Shown one piece after another: positions 1-7,827 of a stretch of DNA of 13,743 bases. Source of the DNA: Gemmatimonadota bacterium (lineage in GTDB: Bacteria > Gemmatimonadota > Gemmatimonadetes > Longimicrobiales > UBA6960). Each line of letters starts with the position of its first letter. The stretch's first letter is position 1. A program made the position numbers and the translations under genes. The notes below the pieces were generated by a model. That model was not told the origin of the DNA. It saw only the letters and a program-made list of their open reading frames with translations, and searched no databases. The DNA lies in assembly GCA_022564535.1 (NCBI GenBank), contig JADFLD010000011.1:1-13743 (forward strand). Reading direction: 5' to 3'.

Positions 1-5
1 AAAGG

Positions 6-10
6 CTCCT
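6..10 (-). promoter_or_regulatory. Ribosome-binding site of E. coli edd (gene lies just outside the window)
   Basis: On the minus strand the window ends in AGGAGCCTTT. AGGAG is a textbook Shine-Dalgarno sequence, and the following base, outside the window, should be the A of the edd (6-phosphogluconate dehydratase) start codon in the E. coli zwf-edd-eda arrangement. The assignment rests on recognising the preceding zwf end and the intergenic sequence; the edd codons themselves cannot be seen. Confidence 0.7.
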
Positions 11-65
11 GAAATTGAGTTGTCAGAGCAGGATGATTCACAACGCGTTTCATTCAGAGGATTTA

Positions 66-115
66 TGACTGAAACGCCTGTAACCGGAGCTCATAGGGCA
101 AAAACGTTTCAGTCA
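66..115. repeat. 11-bp perfect inverted repeat in the edd leader
   Basis: TGACTGAAACG at 66-76 and its exact reverse complement at 105-115 flank a 28-base spacer. Read on the minus strand this lies between the zwf terminator and the edd ribosome-binding site, in the region expected to hold the edd promoter and leader. It could form a leader hairpin or be a two-arm operator. The TGAAACG/CGTTTCA arms resemble the TGAAAC half-sites of KdgR-type operators, but this is a resemblance only. A GGTTACAG stretch inside the spacer (minus strand) looks like half of a GntR site. Confidence 0.5.
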
Positions 116-122
116 GTGTAAT

Positions 123-155
123 AAAAAAAGCCTCGTGGGTGAATCCGCACGAGGC
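123..155 (-). terminator. Intrinsic terminator downstream of zwf
   Basis: On the minus strand GCCTCGTG (155-148) pairs perfectly with CACGAGGC (137-130) across a 10-base loop and is followed at once by seven T residues (129-123). This is a classic rho-independent terminator about 80 bases after the zwf stop codon. Transcription of the following edd gene would therefore need its own start downstream of this point, or read-through. Confidence 0.9.
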
Positions 156-194
156 CTGAAAGTGTAAAAATTGTTCTACAATCTGCGCAAGATC

Positions 195-210
195 ATGTTA
201 CCGGTAAAAT
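195..210. promoter_or_regulatory. GntR-type operator
   Basis: ATGTTACCGGTAAAAT contains the perfect 10-base palindrome TTACCGGTAA (198-207) and matches the known E. coli GntR operator pattern ATGTTACC-N2-TAACAT at most positions. GntR represses gluconate-use genes including edd, so a site between zwf and edd fits. A weak sigma70-like pair lies just downstream on the minus strand: TTGCGC at 190-185 and TACACT at 166-161, spaced by 18 bases. It precedes the terminator, so its use for edd is uncertain. Confidence 0.65.
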
Positions 211-234
211 AACCATAAAGGATAAGCGCAGATA

Positions 235-396
235 TTACTCAAACTCATTCCAGGAACGACCATCACGGGTAATCATCGCCACCGAGGCAACGGGTCCCCA
301 GGTTCCGGCCTGATACGGTTTCGGCGCATCATTGTCCATCGCCCACGCCTCAGTAATGGAGTCTACCCATTTCCAGGCTTCTTCCACTTCGTCGCG
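235..396 (-). CDS. zwf: 3' end of E. coli glucose-6-phosphate dehydrogenase (foreign fragment)
   Basis: The last 53 codons before the TAA at 237-235 read as the C-terminus of E. coli Zwf, starting at [13 protein letters not shown] and ending in [12 protein letters not shown]. Zwf is the cytoplasmic NADP-dependent enzyme that opens the pentose phosphate and Entner-Doudoroff routes (glucose 6-phosphate to 6-phosphogluconolactone). Only the tail is present; the catalytic and NADP-binding parts are missing. The fragment is fused in frame to an unrelated BNR-repeat protein, which is best explained as an assembly or cloning chimera. The match is recalled from knowledge of the E. coli protein and was not searched; the downstream terminator, GntR palindrome and edd ribosome-binding site support it independently. 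The exact left edge is uncertain by a few codons. Confidence 0.9.
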   Translation of the reverse strand, partial: RDEVEEAWKWVDSITEAWAMDNDAPKPYQAGTWGPVASVAMITRDGRSWNEFE

Positions 397-402
397 ATCC
401 TC
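388..402. other. Probable chimeric junction between E. coli and a GC-rich environmental genome
   Basis: On the minus strand the reading changes from an acidic, GC-rich BNR-protein segment (SLIDADED) to E. coli Zwf (RDEVEEAW) here without a frame break. The hexamer TCGCGA (392-397) lies at the switch and may be shared by both parents, so the breakpoint cannot be placed more finely. Base composition also changes: the left side carries A/T runs typical of an enterobacterial intergenic region, while the right side is uniformly GC-rich. Confidence 0.85.
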
Positions 403-3114
403 GTCGGCGTCGATGAGCGAGTCGACGACCACTTCGAGGCGACGCTCGATCGCGATGCTGTCGCGCACCTCGGACGGAGACCGCTCGAGTCGAATGAGCT
501 GGCCGCGCAGGTTCCACGTCGCGGTGTGCATTCCGACCGTGGTCGCGCCGCGGGTGGACCACATCTCGTTGCCCTCGGCGTCCTCGACGACGATCTCCGT
601 GGAATCGTCGACTTCCTCTCCGAGCCAATACCTGAACTCGGCGCCATACGGCGGGCTCGGTACTTGGAAGTAGTGCTGGGCCGTGAACTCGCCTCCCGTC
701 GGCGAGGTGCCGAACTGATACGCCGGCGCCGGCTCGAAGAGGTGCGCGGCCGAAGCGACCACGTCGGGCGTGTACTGCTGGAGCGGCTTGATGTCGACGA
801 TCCAGATGGAGCGACCGTGCGTCCCCGCGATGAGCTCTCCGTCACGCGGGTGGATCTGCAGGTCGTGTACGGGCACCGTGGGGAAGCCGGTCATGAAGCG
901 CTGCCAAGACGCCCCACGGTCGAGCGTCACGTACAACCCGACGTCCGTCCCGACGAAGAGCAGGTTCGGGTTGACGCCGTCCTCACGGACCACGTGCGCG
1001 AAGTCGGGCTTGCCGGTCGGCAGATTGCTGGCGATCGAACGAAAGCTGTCGCCGCCGTCGTCACTGACCAGCACGTAGGGCGTGAAGTCACCGCGGCGAT
1101 GGTTGTCATAGGTCACGTAGACGCGATCGGCGGAGTGCTTCGACGGCTCGATCCGGCTCACATAAGTCCCGTCCGGAACGAGGCCCGACGTATGAGACGT
1201 GAGTTCCTCCCACTCGCCACCGTCGTCGGACGACACCCACAGATTCCCGTCGTCCGTGCCCGCGTAGAGCAACCCCGCTTGGAGCGGCGACTCGGCCAAC
1301 GAGACGATCGTCGCGAACGTCTCGGCACCCGTCACGTCCGGCGTGATCCCGCCCGTCGTCGTCGTGCTGATCTCGATCGCCTCCGCGTCGGCTCGCGTGA
1401 GGTCGGGTGAGATGACATACAGATCGTCACCCCGCCAATCCGACTTCATGACGCGGTTCGCGGCCGCGTACACGACGTCCGGATTGTGAGGGGACAGGAA
1501 GTAGGGCGTGTTCCAGTTGTAGCGGAGCTGCTGGCTCGTGGAATCGGCCGTCGCCCTGGCCTGGAGCTCCGCGATGCGAACGGTGTGCTCGCTCGGCATT
1601 GGAAGGGTACTGTCGGGCCAGAGCATCGCGATGGAGTCCTGAGTCACCCGATACGAGTCCCGCCAATTCGGCCGCTCGAACGCGGTCCGCTCACCTGTCG
1701 CGTAGTTCGAGCGCCCCATGTTGCCGCCCTGCGACTCGGAGTAGATGATGTTCGGGTCACGCGGATCCTGCTGCGATACGAAGCCGTCCCCTCCGCTGAT
1801 GCGGAACCAGTCGTGGCTCGTGATGCCGCCGCTCGACTTCCGGCTCGGCCCGCACCACGTGTAGTTGTCCTGCAACCCGCCACATACCCGGTACGGCGTA
1901 TCCATGTCGTAGCTAATGGCGTAGAACTGGCCGATGGGGAAGATGTTCGGGAAAAGGAAATTCCCGCCGCGGTCGTAGCTGATGGCGATTCCGCCATCGT
2001 TTCCGAGCACGATGCGCTCGGAGTCGTTCGGGTCGATCCAGATCGCGTGGAAGTCGACGTGGACGCCCTGCGCCATGTTGCGCATCGTCTTTCCCCCATC
2101 CTCGGAAAAGCGCAGAGAGGAGAAGTAGACGCGGTCCGGGTCGGAAGGGTCGACGGCGACCTCCGAGTAGTAGAACGGGCGAGAGTTGTAGCTGTTCATC
2201 CGCTCCCACGTTTCCCCACTGTCGTCGGACCGGTAGAGGCCGTTCAGGTTGTCCTCGTCCGAGTCCTCCGGGGCGGCGGCCTCGACCATCAGGTACATGA
2301 CCCGTGGATAGCTGGGTGCGAAGGCGACGTTCATCTTGCCGAGCTCGGTCTCCGGAAGCCCGCCGCCCTCCACCTTCTCCCAGTTGTCCCCACCATCGGT
2401 ACTCTTCCAGAGCGCACTGCCGGGGCCACCGCTCTGCAGGTAGTACGGCCCACGCTCACGCTCCCAGCTCGTCGCGAAGAGGATGTCGGGATTTCGCGGG
2501 TGGATCTTCACGTCGAGGAATCCGGCCCGGTCGCTCACGAAGTTCACCAGCGTCCACGTGTCACCACCGTCGACGGTCTTGTACAGCCCGCGCTCAGGAT
2601 TCGATCGCCACAGGGCACCCAAAGCCGCGACCCAGACGATATCGGGGTTCGTCGGATGCACGGCGATCCTTCCGATGTGCTCGGTCGCCTCCAGCCCCTT
2701 GAGCTCCCACGTCATTCCGCCATCCATGGATTTGTAGATGCCGCCACCGGGCGAAATGGAGTTTCTGGAGTCCTCTTCGCCGGTTCCGGCCCATATCTGG
2801 TTGGGGTCGCTCGGCGCGATCGCGATGTCGCCCATCGACACGACGCGTTCGCTCTCGAAGATCGGGCGGAACGTGGTGCCGTTGTTGGTCGTCTTCCAGA
2901 TTCCGCCGGCCGCTGCAGCTACGTAGAACGTCTTCGAGGGGCTCGGCACTCCTTCGACGTCGGTCACGCGGCCCGACATGTTGGCCGGTCCGATCGGACG
3001 CCAGCGAAGGTCCTCGAGCCACTCCTCGCTAAGCGTGACCACGTCCTGGCCTTCGAGGGGTGCGGCCATGAAGAATGCGAAGGCTAGACCGCCCAGCGAG
3101 ATGCGTCGCAGCAT
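397..3114 (-). CDS. Secreted BNR/Asp-box beta-propeller protein (sortilin/Vps10-like 'glycosyl hydrolase'), 3' truncated
   Basis: The 906 native residues belong to the large secreted YVTN/BNR-repeat family often labelled glycosyl hydrolase, although catalysis is unproven. The start is the ATG at 3114, with GGAGAAGGA just upstream; the frame stays open further upstream but without propeller-like sequence. Residues 1-23 are a signal peptide (MLRR, hydrophobic core, probable cut near EGQ). Asp-box motifs of the S-x-D-x-G-x-T-W type recur: SMDGGMTW 129-136, TVDGGDTW 180-187, STDGGDNW 238-245, RSDDSGETW 295-303, SEDGGKT 337-343, SDDGGEW 629-635, VSDDGGDSF 683-691 and TLDRGASW 730-737. The propeller closes with the family hallmark [10 protein letters not shown] (763-772), followed by a FlgD/Ig-like segment (about 835-870). 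Relatives commonly run past 1,000 residues, so the C-terminal end is probably lost at the join. The gene follows the operon after a 98-base gap. Confidence 0.85.
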
Positions 3115-3212
3115 GATGGATCCTTCTCCGTGGTTTCGTGCGATAATCGACGGAGATAGTCGAACCGAGACCGCAAACGCGCCAGGGGACCTTCGGGCAC
3201 AGCGGCCGACGT
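3115..3212 (-). promoter_or_regulatory. 98-base leader between the operon and the BNR gene
   Basis: This is the only real gap among the minus-strand genes from 10902 to 397. It holds the BNR gene's ribosome-binding site (GGAGAAGGA ending near 3119) and a small hairpin, TCGAC 3147-3151 pairing with GTCGA 3159-3163 over a 7-base loop. No convincing sigma70 pair and no T-tract terminator is visible, so whether the BNR gene has its own promoter or is the last operon gene cannot be decided. Confidence 0.3.
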
Positions 3213-4214
3213 CTACCCCTCTGAAAACGCCTCGTCGAACGCGGTTCCCGAAGTCGGGAAGTCGAGGTCGCGGACGAACGAGCACGCCTCTGCGGCACCG
3301 TGCTCGCGGTCCATGCCGGAGTCCTCCCACTCGACCGAAAGCGGCCCCTCGTAGCCCACGCGGTTCAGGGCGCGAATCACGTCCTCGAAGGGAACGTACC
3401 CCCGCCCCAACGATCGGAAGTCCCAGTATCGATCCTCGTGACCGAACGGAAGGTGGCCGCCGAACACACCCGACGGCATCGGCCGGTCCGACCACCACAC
3501 GTCCTTCATGTGCACGTGATAGATGTGCGCCCCGAACCGCGTGATGAACTCCACGCAGTCGACACCCTGATACGCGAGGTGACTCGGATCGTAGTTGAAG
3601 CCGAACGCCGCTCGATGCTCGAGAGCGTCGAGCGCCCGCTCCGCGGTCACGCTATCGAACGCGATCTCTGTGGGATGAACCTCCAAGGCGAAGCGGACGC
3701 CGACCTCGTCGAAGACATCCAGAATCGGGTTCCAGCGTGCGGCGAAGTCGGAGTAGCCCGCCGCAAGCGTCTCCTCGGAGACGGGGGGGAACGCGTAGAG
3801 AAGGTGCCAGATGGAGCTTCCCGTGAAGCCGTTGACGACCGACACGCCGAAATTGGCCGCGGCCCGCGCGGTCTGCTTCATCTCCTCGGCGGCGCGTTCA
3901 CGCACACCCTGTGGGTCTCCGTCCCCCCAGACGCGAGCGGGCAGGATGGACTCGTGGCGCTCGTCGATGTTGTCGCACACGGCCTGACCCACGAGGTGAT
4001 TGCTGATCGCATACACGTCGAGCCCATGGGAGCCGAGCAACTCACGGTGAGCCACGCAATAGTCCGGGTCCTCCGCCGCGCGCTCGACGTCGAAATGATC
4101 GCCCCAGCACGCCAGCTCGAGACCGTCGTAGCCCCAGGCCGCTGCTTTTTCGGCGAGGAGGGTCAGGGGGAGGTCGGCCCACTGGCCGGTGAAGAGTGTG
4201 ACGGGTCGGCTCAT
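3213..4214 (-). CDS. Cytoplasmic sugar phosphate isomerase/epimerase-like TIM barrel (AP_endonuc_2 family)
   Basis: This 333-residue protein has the AP_endonuc_2 xylose-isomerase-like barrel fold. The expected divalent-metal ligands sit at the ends of the C-terminal strands: E178 (FALEVHPTE), D209/H212 ([11 protein letters not shown]), H235 (YHVHMKD) and E295 (SVEWED). There is no signal peptide, so it should act in the cytoplasm, unlike the related protein encoded at 7824-8657. Family members isomerise or epimerise sugars; some (DgpB/CarB-type and 3-keto-hydratases) act on 3-keto sugars. That second role fits the neighbours but is inference. The ATG at 4214 lies 6 bases after the preceding gene's stop and has only a weak ribosome-binding site, suggesting coupled translation. 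It is the last tightly packed gene of the operon. The substrate cannot be read from sequence. Confidence 0.87.
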   Translation of the reverse strand: MSRPVTLFTGQWADLPLTLLAEKAAAWGYDGLELACWGDHFDVERAAEDPDYCVAHRELLGSHGLDVYAISNHLVGQAVCDNIDERHESILPARVWGDGDPQGVRERAAEEMKQTARAAANFGVSVVNGFTGSSIWHLLYAFPPVSEETLAAGYSDFAARWNPILDVFDEVGVRFALEVHPTEIAFDSVTAERALDALEHRAAFGFNYDPSHLAYQGVDCVEFITRFGAHIYHVHMKDVWWSDRPMPSGVFGGHLPFGHEDRYWDFRSLGRGYVPFEDVIRALNRVGYEGPLSVEWEDSGMDREHGAAEACSFVRDLDFPTSGTAFDEAFSEG

Positions 4215-4220
4215 GAGCGA

Positions 4221-5375
4221 TCAGCCTGGAGGTGAATACGCGGCGTCGATCCAGCGCCCTGCCGCATGGCTATCGACCGCGTGGTGAATGAAGTGCACGC
4301 CATGAGCCCCGTCCTGCACGGTCGGGAAGTCCGCTCGAGGCCCCCTCGCCTCGTCTCCGGCGCTCCGCACAGCCGATGCGACGTTCCGATACACGTTGGC
4401 AAACGCCTCTATAAAACCTTCTGGATGGCCACTCGGGAGTCGCGTGTGTGACCGGGCGGCCTCGGAACGCGTGCCCGCCCCGGGGTACAGGATCCGCTCG
4501 GAGCCATCCACGGCGACGAGCCTCAGCCGGTTCGGATTCTCCTGTGACCAGTCCAGAGCGCCCTCGCTTCCGTAGACACGCAACCGCAGGTGGTTACGCT
4601 CGCCGGTCGCGATCTGTGAGGCGAAGAGTAGCCCGCGCACCCCACCGTCGAGGTCGAGCAGGACGGTGGCGTCGTCCTCCATTCGGCGTCCGTCGACGAC
4701 CGTTCCGAGATCCGCGAAGAGTCGCCGTATTCCGAGCCCCGTGACGTAACGGACGATGTCGTACGCGTGCGACCCGATGTCCGCGAGCGCCGAAGATATT
4801 CCTGCCCGCTCGGGATCGCCGCGCCACTCTGCCTGCTTCTGGCCCTCCGCCTCGAGAAGCGTCGAGAGCCAGCCTTGCGAGTACTCGACCACGACCTTGC
4901 GCAGCGTGCCCAGATCGCCGGTCCGTACGCGGTCACGGGCCTCCTTCACCATCGGGTAGCCGGTGTAGTTGTACGTCACGGCGAAGATGAGATCGCGCTC
5001 CTTCGCGATCCGGCAAAGCTCCTCGGCGTCCTCTATCGTCGTCGCCAGAGGCTTGTCGCACACCACGTGGATGCCCCGCTCGAGAAACGTCTTGGCGACC
5101 GGGTGATGCAAGTGGTTGGGCGTGACGATCGTCACGATCTCGATGCGCTCCTTCGCGGGCCGCGCCGCCTCTTCCGCCGCCATCGCCTCGTACGAGCCGT
5201 AGATGCGGGCCGCATCGAGGCCGAGCGCACGCCCCGTCTCCCTCGACTTTTCCGGATCCGCCGAAAAGGCGCCCGCGACGAGCTCGTACTCTCCGTCCAG
5301 CGCAGCCGCCATGCGGTGGACGGGCCCTATGAAGGCACCGGGTCCGCCGCCGACCATCCCAAAGCGAATCCTCAT
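4221..5375 (-). CDS. Cytoplasmic Gfo/Idh/MocA-family NAD(P)-dependent sugar oxidoreductase
   Basis: This 384-residue protein shows the Gfo/Idh/MocA plan: an N-terminal Rossmann fold with GGGPGAFIG (9-17), TPNHLHH (85-91) after the fourth strand, the catalytic-lysine motif CDKPLA (106-111, K108), and the C-terminal sheet domain with DIGSHAYD (199-206, catalytic-type His203). It has no export signal. The start is set at the ATG at 5375 because it overlaps the upstream stop as ATGA (5372-5375) and because the Rossmann strand begins at once ([11 protein letters not shown]); the frame is open upstream but codes for nothing recognisable. The family oxidises or reduces sugar and cyclitol hydroxyls, including at C3. 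With the GMC pair and the isomerases around it, a 3-keto-sugar reductase is a plausible role, but the direction and substrate are not visible. Confidence 0.9.
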   Translation of the reverse strand: MRIRFGMVGGGPGAFIGPVHRMAAALDGEYELVAGAFSADPEKSRETGRALGLDAARIYGSYEAMAAEEAARPAKERIEIVTIVTPNHLHHPVAKTFLERGIHVVCDKPLATTIEDAEELCRIAKERDLIFAVTYNYTGYPMVKEARDRVRTGDLGTLRKVVVEYSQGWLSTLLEAEGQKQAEWRGDPERAGISSALADIGSHAYDIVRYVTGLGIRRLFADLGTVVDGRRMEDDATVLLDLDGGVRGLLFASQIATGERNHLRLRVYGSEGALDWSQENPNRLRLVAVDGSERILYPGAGTRSEAARSHTRLPSGHPEGFIEAFANVYRNVASAVRSAGDEARGPRADFPTVQDGAHGVHFIHHAVDSHAAGRWIDAAYSPPG

Positions 5376-6046
5376 TCGCTGCCAATGTGGCGAAGTACTT
5401 CGGCGGGTGGGGGATCCCAGCGCGGAAGCGGCACGTTGCCGACGTAGCGAAGGTCCTGCATTCCGACGTTCGTCGTCCAAAACGCGGTCGACGTCAGATC
5501 CCGGACCTTGTCGAAGAACCCGGCGGCCGCCTCGTAGCCCTCTGCGGCGTGGGGCAGAAAGCAGATGTCGTCACAGATCGAGCGGTGCTGCTCGGCCGTG
5601 AGGTCGCGGAAACGCCGTCCGTCACCGAACCGCCGGGCCGCCTCACGATCCATCCACGCGAGTCCACCGCGCACCACGACCAAGTCGCGTTCGTTCCCTT
5701 CGTACGGCGCGCTCACCCATTCGTCGATGAAGTCGTGCGCGCCGACCTGGCTCGCCGAGAGGGACCGATCGTCGGCCGGGATGATCACGTCGCAAAGCAC
5801 CGCGAGCGACTCTAGCTCGTCCACCGTGAGCTTCCGCTCCCAGGGGATCGACGGAGCGACGAGATCGGGATCCCACGCGGTCCCGGCAGCCTTGGGATTG
5901 CTCATGGGGAGCGGGGCCGTTGCAACGTCCCCGGTTCCCTCATCCGGCCCGCACGTCGACAGCGTCGGCGCCGCGGCCACGATCGCCATGACCTTGAGCG
6001 CCTGCCTCCTGTCCATAGGCAGGAAGCCGCCGGCCTCGTCGCTCAT
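5372..6046 (-). CDS. Gluconate 2-dehydrogenase subunit 3-like small subunit with Tat/lipoprotein signal
   Basis: This 224-residue protein matches the small (gamma) subunit family of membrane-bound FAD sugar dehydrogenases. The diagnostic segment is LAVLCDVIIPADD...GAHDFIDEW (81-110). The N-terminus has a twin-arginine motif, DRRQALK (12-18), a hydrophobic stretch, and Cys32 in LSTC, a slightly imperfect lipobox (T at -1). It should therefore be exported folded and perhaps lipid-anchored. In characterised homologues this subunit carries the catalytic GMC subunit, which has no signal of its own, through the Tat system. The gene order here fits: its ATG (6046) overlaps the GMC stop as ATGA, and a GAGGAG ribosome-binding site lies at the correct distance. 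It overlaps the next gene by ATGA as well. The usual third subunit, a multihaem cytochrome c, is not in the window. Confidence 0.9.
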   Translation of the reverse strand: MSDEAGGFLPMDRRQALKVMAIVAAAPTLSTCGPDEGTGDVATAPLPMSNPKAAGTAWDPDLVAPSIPWERKLTVDELESLAVLCDVIIPADDRSLSASQVGAHDFIDEWVSAPYEGNERDLVVVRGGLAWMDREAARRFGDGRRFRDLTAEQHRSICDDICFLPHAAEGYEAAAGFFDKVRDLTSTAFWTTNVGMQDLRYVGNVPLPRWDPPPAEVLRHIGSE

Positions 6047-7827
6047 CCGATGCTCCTCGATGTGAGTTGCTCTACGATGTGGTCGGAGGCCCTCCACGCG
6101 ATCGCCATGATCGAGAGCGTCGGGTTCTTGTCCGCGTTCGACACGAAACAACCGCCGTCGGTCACGAAGAGGTTGTCGACCTCCCACGACTGGCAGAACT
6201 GGTTCAGCACGGACCGGGACGGGTCGTCACCCATGATCACACCACCCACCTCGTGGATGATCTGACCCGGTCGTGCGATCGCGTCGGCGCCGTCGGCCTG
6301 AACTGTGCTCAGAACCCGTCCGCCCATCTCGTCGATGATCCCGGCGAAGGTGTGCTGCATGTGGCGCGCCTGGTTCAGCTCGTGCTCCGACCACTTCCAG
6401 TGGAAGCGTAGCGTGGGTATGCCCCACTGATCGACCTCGTCCGGATTGACCTCGCAAAAGGAGTCCTCGTTCGGGATCATCTCTCCCCGTCCGTCGAAGC
6501 CGAGGAACGAGCCGTAGTACCGGCGGCAGTCGTCCTTGAACTGCTGCCCGTAGGAGCCTTCGGTCAGCGGTTCGATGCCGCTGAACGCCCCGAAGCCAGG
6601 CATCCTTCGCCCTCCGCCGAATTCGACGTGATATCCACGAGCGAAGTCGAGACGGCCACGAGCCTGCTCCTGGTACAACCACCACGGCGTGTACAGGTGC
6701 ATCGCCGAGGCGCCGTCCGCGTTGTGGGGCGGCATGTTCTCGAGCATCGGGATCTGTCCGTAGACGCCGGCGCCGACCGTGTCCATGACATACTTGCCTA
6801 CGAGCCCACTCCCGTTGCCGACCCCGTCCGGAAAGAGATTGCTCTTCGAGTTCAGCAATATACGCGCTGACTCGAGGGCGCTCGCGGCCACCACCACGAC
6901 CCGCGCGCTGACGTGTTCGTCCAGTCGCGTGCGCTTGTCGATGTAGTGCACCCCTGTGGCGCGCCCAGAAGAGTCGATGGTGACCTCTCGGACCATGGCG
7001 TCTGTGAGGATGTCGAGGTTGCCCGTCGCGACAGCAGGTGGCAACAGCACCGTGGGCGACTGGAAATTCGCTTTGATCGAGCAGCCACGACCGCATGGCG
7101 TGGCGAAGAAGCAGGCGGCCCGCGACCGCATCGAAGTCGCCGTCACCTGCTGCGCTCGCGGATTGTTCGGCCACAGCACCCGCGCGAGCCGGTCGGCGTC
7201 CTGCCGCTGCGTCATGATCGCCAGGTGCGCAGGAATGACAGGGATGTCCAGCCCGCGGCAGACCTTCTGGGTCAGAAGCTCCTCAGCCCGTGCTGCGGGT
7301 GGTGGTTGAAGCACGCCGGCTGAGGAGCTCGGCGTGTTCTCCAGCCCCTCGTTCGAGCCGTACACGCCGATGAGCATCTCGGTCTTGTCGTAATACGGCT
7401 CGACGTCCTCGTACGACATCGGCCAGTCGAAGCCGAGCCCGTCGCGGGAATAGGGCATGTAGTCGTACGGCCCCATGCGCAGCGAGATACGCCCCCAATG
7501 ATTCGTCCGCCCACCGAGCATGCGTGCACGCCACCACCTGAATTCGGTGCCCTCGGCACTCGAGTAAGGCTCGCCGGGCACCTGCCACCCGCCGTCCACC
7601 GTGGCGTCGTAGAACCCAAATGGCTTCTCACGCGTGCCCGCGCCCCTCAAGGGCGCGTCCTTGGGAAGCTGGAACATCGGCGTCTCGGTCACGGGGTCGT
7701 AGTCGCGACCCGCCTCAAGCATGAGCACGCGCACGCCGGAACACGCGAGCACATACGCGCACATGCCACCCGCAGCCCCGGACCCTACGACGATGACGTC
7801 GTATTCCTGCTGGGCCTTCCGCCTCAT
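6043..7827 (-). CDS. GMC-family FAD-dependent sugar dehydrogenase, large catalytic subunit
   Basis: This 594-residue flavoprotein has the GMC hallmarks in order: FAD-binding GSGAAGG (15-21) with E38 in LEAGRDYD, the FAD-contact motif GGRTNHWG (105-112), and the C-terminal catalytic pair H525 (HEVGG) and N568 (NADKNPT) in the GMC_oxred_C region. It resembles the 2-keto-gluconate/glucoside-3-dehydrogenase branch rather than choline dehydrogenase. There is no signal peptide; export probably depends on the small subunit encoded immediately after it. Three cysteines at 239, 245 and 249 (CFFATPCGRGC) sit where related FAD-glucose dehydrogenases hold a 3Fe-4S cluster. The ATG at 7827 overlaps the preceding stop as ATGA (7824-7827). 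The likely reaction is oxidation of a sugar hydroxyl, possibly C3, passing electrons to a respiratory acceptor; the substrate is inferred only. Confidence 0.93.
   Translation of the reverse strand: MRRKAQQEYDVIVVGSGAAGGMCAYVLACSGVRVLMLEAGRDYDPVTETPMFQLPKDAPLRGAGTREKPFGFYDATVDGGWQVPGEPYSSAEGTEFRWWRARMLGGRTNHWGRISLRMGPYDYMPYSRDGLGFDWPMSYEDVEPYYDKTEMLIGVYGSNEGLENTPSSSAGVLQPPPAARAEELLTQKVCRGLDIPVIPAHLAIMTQRQDADRLARVLWPNNPRAQQVTATSMRSRAACFFATPCGRGCSIKANFQSPTVLLPPAVATGNLDILTDAMVREVTIDSSGRATGVHYIDKRTRLDEHVSARVVVVAASALESARILLNSKSNLFPDGVGNGSGLVGKYVMDTVGAGVYGQIPMLENMPPHNADGASAMHLYTPWWLYQEQARGRLDFARGYHVEFGGGRRMPGFGAFSGIEPLTEGSYGQQFKDDCRRYYGSFLGFDGRGEMIPNEDSFCEVNPDEVDQWGIPTLRFHWKWSEHELNQARHMQHTFAGIIDEMGGRVLSTVQADGADAIARPGQIIHEVGGVIMGDDPSRSVLNQFCQSWEVDNLFVTDGGCFVSNADKNPTLSIMAIAWRASDHIVEQLTSRSIG

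Noticed and set aside
235..396. Horizontal transfer of a zwf fragment into the environmental genome
   Set aside because: The DNA continues into the E. coli intergenic region and edd leader without any mobile element, so an artefact is the simpler explanation.
1486..3087. Long plus-strand open frame of 533 codons opposite the BNR gene
   Set aside because: Antisense shadow in GC-rich DNA: rich in Arg, Val and Ala, no domain motif, and fully covered by a well-supported minus-strand gene with Asp-box repeats.
3115..3498. 128-codon upstream extension of the BNR gene
   Set aside because: It runs into the 3' end of the isomerase gene in another frame and is Arg/Pro-rich; the ATG at 3114 has a ribosome-binding site and begins a proper signal peptide.
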